Positions 45,200 through 48,998 of a stretch of DNA of 48,998 bases are shown here, in pieces. Below the pieces are notes generated by a model that had not been told where the DNA came from, ran no database searches, and worked only from the letters and a program-made list of their open reading frames with translations. A program made the translations under genes and the position numbers. Position 1 is the stretch's first letter. Each line of letters starts with the position of its first letter. The stretch is from Globomyces pollinis-pini (taxonomy: Eukaryota > Chytridiomycota > Chytridiomycetes > Rhizophydiales > Globomycetaceae), in assembly GCA_025399215.1 (NCBI GenBank), contig MU621220.1:1-48998 (forward strand), given 5' to 3'.

Positions 45200-46316
45200 T
45201 TATTGAATGCTATAAAAATGTTCTATAATTTGACGTGTCTGCTCATCCATTCCTAACAAAATTAAAAATTCATATCTTACATAGGTTAGGAATATAATTC
45301 CACTAGAAGGAGCGCTTCTTGCCACTGTGATCCCAAACCCTCTAAAGAATCCACGAATTCCTTGTGTGCGATAAATATCCTTGGTTGCAGTGATAAAACC
45401 ATCGTGTTCATGTAATCCTGACTGGACACGAGTTTTAATAACATCAGCTGGGAATAAAGCTGCATTATAACTCATCCCAGCCAAGGCACCAGCAAACATC
45501 AATTGTACTATACAATGTTATTCCCATTTTGGCTTACATGGAGATAAATCATCTTTTGATTTAGCGGTTTTTGACCCTTTAATCAATCTATCCACCATCA
45601 GCTCGTAGACCCCAAACCATGCAACCCCACCAGCAACTTCTCGAAGAAACGTCCCCGTATGTCCCTTATAGAGTCCCGAGATACCCTTTGTTTTCAAAGT
45701 ATGCACAAACATTGAGATCGTTCCTTGATGTCTTCCAGTATCATTTATACCAGTCAAATAGCTTTGCATTTGTAATCTGCATTTGAGTAGTTCGACAGGA
45801 GTCAATACAAATGATACTACTGCACCAGACAAACCTATTTCTTAAATGGTATGGTTAAATACCACCAGCCAAGCATAACTGACCTAGAGAAAGAGGTTGG
45901 GTATCTTTCGTTCCATTAAAATAACGAATTCCTCTTTGGATTTGAGCGTATGCAAGGAACAAGACAGCATTCTCGGCCATTGACCCAACTAAAGGAGCAG
46001 ATATTCCCTAAAAGAATTAATTCACCTTTTATGCTACTGTAAAGAATCCACGGACACCTTCAGTTTTCAAAATATTTCGAATACATTGAGGAATGGTTTG
46101 TTTCTCATGAGTTTGTAAATGAACTTTAACAGTATCAAAAGGATATTCTACAATTTTTCCAGTAAAACCAGAGACTGAACCAAATATCAAATCGGCCAAA
46201 GTACTATCATTCTTGACAATCAATGCAGATTCATCTTTATCAAGTTTTTTAGAATTGAACTGTTTTTCTTGTAATTTTGAAAATCTAGGAGCTTCAGTTG
46301 TTAAACCAGATTCCAT
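45200..46316 (-). CDS. Mitochondrial carrier (SLC25), ornithine-carrier-like
   Basis: Inner-membrane carrier with three homologous repeats, each with its signature: EYPFDTVKVHLQ, TPVELLKCRLQ and FPADVIKTRVQ. Supporting pieces are FGSVSGFTGKIVEYPFD, LYKGHTGTFLREVAGGVAWF and GFFRGFGITVARSAPSSG. The GK-x-[IV]-EYPFD start of the first repeat and RE-x-x-GG in the second are what I recall of fungal ornithine/arginine carriers (Ort1/ARG-11). Carnitine/acylcarnitine carriers remain a second choice. The N-terminal 40 residues are hydrophilic. Short introns near 46,006-46,035, 45,845-45,880 and 45,503-45,533 interrupt it. The ATG at 46316 is the first in frame. Export of ornithine would fit the CPA1 enzyme elsewhere in the window. 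Confidence 0.82.
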
Positions 46317-46666
46317 CCACCAATTCGATTAGGTAATTTTTTTTAAACTAAGATGGTAAAGTTTTGAGAACGGAAACATCGGAATAGTGGCTATCCGTAA
46401 CCCAAAAGAACCCAATCAAAATATAACCATATTCATCAAAGGTTGTACCAATGCGTAATTGATAAATCAAAAGCGATAGTATTTTCTATTACAATAGTTG
46501 TTATCTACTATAATAAAACATCCATGTAGAAGTGGTATTTATTCCGTGGATTTAGGCTATTTTGACTAAATCTGTATCTATCTATTTATCGTAGATACTA
46601 ATGAATCAATCAATGTACAACACTTATCGAGATGTTATCTTTAATTGATTTATCTATTATGAAGAG
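46317..46666. other. Intergenic region
   Basis: AT-rich upstream region of the carrier gene; no gene or clear repeat seen. Confidence 0.5.
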
Positions 46667-46812
46667 TCTCTCAAATCATTGACACTCATCCGACTTTGCT
46701 TCATATAGTAAAGGTCATAACTCCCCAGTACTGTAAATGTCACAAAAACAGCATTACTGGAGTCAATGACAAATGTTGTTTTTTCGGAATTGAGTAGTGG
46801 TAATATGCACTT
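46667..46812 (-). CDS. Possible last exon of a small membrane protein
   Basis: An open stretch on the minus strand ending at TAA (46667-46669) reads in a protein-like way: LPLLNSEKTTF, then SNAVFVTFTVLGSYDLYYM and SVNDLRDSS. It has one hydrophobic segment. There is no ATG in frame and a stop lies just upstream, so it would need a 5' exon. An ATG at 46878 starts a hydrophobic peptide in another frame, but I found no splice that joins the two in frame. The size and hydrophobicity recall small ER proteins such as DPM2; this is a weak idea. Confidence 0.3.
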
Positions 46813-46910
46813 TCATTTCAGTAAAGAAAAACTTGTAAATTCAATAATCAAGAGAGAAAGGTGAATTAAATCAATCATATAACTGGTTATTGTATTCTTT
46901 GTGTAAAACA

Positions 46911-47309
46911 CTACTTTTTGAAAGGCCACCAATCCGGAATTGGTTCAATCCATTCCCTTCCTTCTTTCGCAAGCTGAGCTTTCCACTGAGCTACAGAATC
47001 AGGATTGTGAAATTCATCAGCCCATAGCATTGAAGGAATCCAGCCGTGAGGGTAAAAAATACGACGCTACTCATCAATAAACGAAATTCAGATACTTCAT
47101 TCTTAGCAGAAGTTGAAAATACAATTGAAGTAACACCCAAAATCAGTAATCCAGTAAAAACACCATTTCGAACAGCATATTTTGGATTTGGATTCCAACC
47201 ACCTGTGACAATTAGTCTAGTATCTTACCGTAATAAGTCCAAACCCACTTGGGGTAAACCTATCGTTAGTCTATTCATTCTCTATCATTACTGGATCATG
47301 TCCTCCCAT
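46911..47309 (-). CDS. Small single-pass membrane protein, 103 aa
   Basis: Four exons joined over three short introns (29-32 nt and 26 nt) give 103 residues. It starts MGGHDPVYPKWVWTYYGGWN, has one membrane segment (VFTGLLILGVTSIVFS), then an aromatic, Pro-rich tail (RRIFYPHGWIPSMLWADEF and IEPIPDWWPFKK). The pattern of short N-terminus, single membrane helix and WIPS-x-x-W is what I associate with small accessory subunits of mitochondrial inner-membrane complexes, possibly complex I. I cannot name the subunit. The splice model is supported because each intron has GT...AG ends and the frame is kept only when all three are removed. Confidence 0.65.
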
Positions 47310-47473
47310 ATTGAAATTAAAAAAAATGCAGGATGTTTTTTTCATATTTTCAATACACTGAGAATGTCAAGATGCATACTAAATGAATGCTGTAAGGTTG
47401 TTAAATGGGATCTATTTACAACGGATTCTTAATTTAATGGTATTAAATATATTCTATTGTATTTTATGTATAT

Positions 47474-48998
47474 TTATGTCTTCATTGCACAGTAATCCAA
47501 TGGTGAAAGCCATCCAACATAATTCATATTGTAAAAAATCTCATTTCGAAATCTACTGCATTCTAGAACACCACTGCATCTTGCCTTCGCGTACAACATT
47601 GGAAGTGATTGATATGCCAAATTGATTCCATGGTTTTGATGATCTAAGTTATATGTACCATTATATTCGTAAGACTTTCGATTTGCTTCCATAAACTTAT
47701 CAACTTGCACACTCGGTACAATAAATATGTCACTATTTAATAACTGATCTTCAAAGCTTGATACATATGACCTTGATGTGTGCAAATGAGACACAATAAA
47801 CTGAGAGTTTTCAAAGAAATGTAAGTCAGGCTTGACAAATGCATACCAGTCATAACTCCAACCATTTATCTTTTCTAAAGATTTTACTCCATCAAAGCAT
47901 GAGATGCGGGACTTGTAAAGTCGCTGATTAATTCTCTCTGTGATAAAGCCGGAATCTTTCCACTGTTTGATTTTCTCTAAAGAAATATGCTTTGGAGAAA
48001 ACATATCAATAGCAGTCTTAATGGTAAAATTACCATTTAAATTTGACCATCGTCCACAGTGATAATCTCCTGTATCATGTATGTCAATAAAGTAATCAAC
48101 AATTTCATCCGATAATGAGCTACCAAAATCGACAATTGATTTATGAACAGTTGGTAAAATAAACGAATTGGAGTCCCCAACAATACAAAATGCAGTTTTG
48201 CTACCATTCGTGTTCTATCAGTTTAAATACTATTGCAAGATTACTGTTTTCAAAAGATCAATAGTTCTTTCGTCCCCTAATACAATCTCAACCTTTTCAT
48301 ACGATTGGCGAATGATCAAAAATGAGAATCCTCCCATTGATAAAACTAATACAAGAAATAGACTAATTCTGATTGAAGTATTGCTCTTCTTTTTCGGATT
48401 TAGCTGAATGGTTTTACTAATATCACCTTGCTCGAATAGGGTAGTATACGGGAGCTTTCTATTGTACACCTTTACAGCCGCTGCATCAGAAAAATACAAA
48501 TAAACAGTTGATAAAATTATTCCATGACCAATGATATCGTTCATATTGATATATGTGTGGTGCAGTTGTGCAGATATCAGTACCAACACAATCCCCATGC
48601 TTTGCTGAATCAAACTCTCTGCCACAGAGTCAAAATACTATCTTGTTAATAATTGAATCAAGAACCTTGTAGATAAATGTGGACATGATCCCATTCACCA
48701 TCACGCATACGGTTTCAAACCAATAAATCCTGGAAGTGGTCCAAGTGGAATTTGAAATAAAAACGCTGATCATAGCTGCCATCATATTGAAACAGAATCC
48801 AAATCCAAAAAATATCATATTAATAGTCATCAGTGGTATATTGAAATTTGCTTTTGTCAGTGAATCAAACGCACTAGCACAAACTGCTGTCACAAATACA
48901 GACACAATCATCAAAATATGAAAGATGGGTGAATTTTGAAATAAAATAATAAAATCTTCATTCTAATCGTGAGTGATTATCAGCACATACTCGAACCA
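47474..48998 (-). CDS. Polytopic membrane protein with a large C-terminal domain (5' end outside window)
   Basis: Unrecognised gene, incomplete at its 5' end. Exons at 48,630-48,970 encode hydrophobic segments (ILMIVSVFVTAVCASAF, INMIFFGFGFCFNMMAAMI). A 28-nt intron leads to YFDSVAESLIQQSMGIVLVL, further membrane segments and a last one, SLFLVLVLSMGGFSFLII. Over another 29-nt intron the frame goes into a hydrophilic domain of about 250 residues. It has FCIVGDSNSFILP, HDTGDYHCGRW, WSYDWYAFVKPDLHFFENS and SGVLECSRFRNEIFYNMNYV. The DWYAFVKPDL pattern is reminiscent of lumenal glycosyltransferase-like domains, with little certainty. The stop is at 47474. Confidence 0.55.

Overview
The window reads as a compact, AT-rich fungal nuclear genome. 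The fungal assignment rests on an arginine-specific CPSase small subunit with a candidate arginine-attenuator uORF, a creC/WDR20 protein, a free Kgd4-type sequence, an Ort1-like carrier and a BCS1-like ATPase. Several genes are closer to animal-type families than to yeast ones (TRIM37-like ligase, NOL11-like protein, TGFBRAP1-type Vps3, SLC29-type transporter). Together with Crinkler-like and HNH genes this suggests an early-diverging, perhaps zoosporic fungus. That placement is inference. No rRNA, tRNA or CRISPR was seen. Genes are split by very short introns (mostly 26-34 nt) with a TAAC/TAAT-like branch site close to the acceptor. Splicing these out restores whole-codon reading frames in every gene where I counted the exons.

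Layout. 1-9.2 kb: a membrane-anchored unknown protein (partial), a Vps3/TGFBRAP1-like CORVET subunit, glutaminyl-tRNA synthetase and folylpolyglutamate synthase. 9.3-11.35 kb: a 2,043-bp mobile element with near-identical 335/344-bp terminal inverted repeats and a 6-bp target duplication; its only good ORF encodes an HNH nuclease. 11.5-20 kb: ABC1/UbiB-family kinase, equilibrative nucleoside transporter, GH31 glucosidase, and CPA1 with its uORF. 20-21.5 kb has no gene. 21.5-27.8 kb: protein kinase, TRIM37-like RING/B-box/MATH ligase, eIF2A. 28.6-31.2 kb: an intact coiled-coil/HNH gene followed by a decayed Crinkler-like nuclease gene. 31.5-37.4 kb: creC/WDR20, Sec12-like protein, a small secreted protein, BCS1-like AAA ATPase. 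37.4-43.5 kb: MED15-like protein, NOL11/Utp8-like protein, a secreted Pro/Asn-rich protein. 44.2-49 kb: a mitochondrial lipoyl-Kgd4 fusion, an Ort1-like carrier, a small membrane protein and a partial polytopic membrane protein.

Most genes are ordinary housekeeping genes with no operon-like relation. Two share a pathway: CPA1 (carbamoyl phosphate for arginine) and the ornithine carrier both belong to arginine/ornithine metabolism, although they lie 26 kb apart. The most notable items are the HNH-only TIR element, the spliced uORF before CPA1, the lipoyl-Kgd4 fusion, and the tiny introns.
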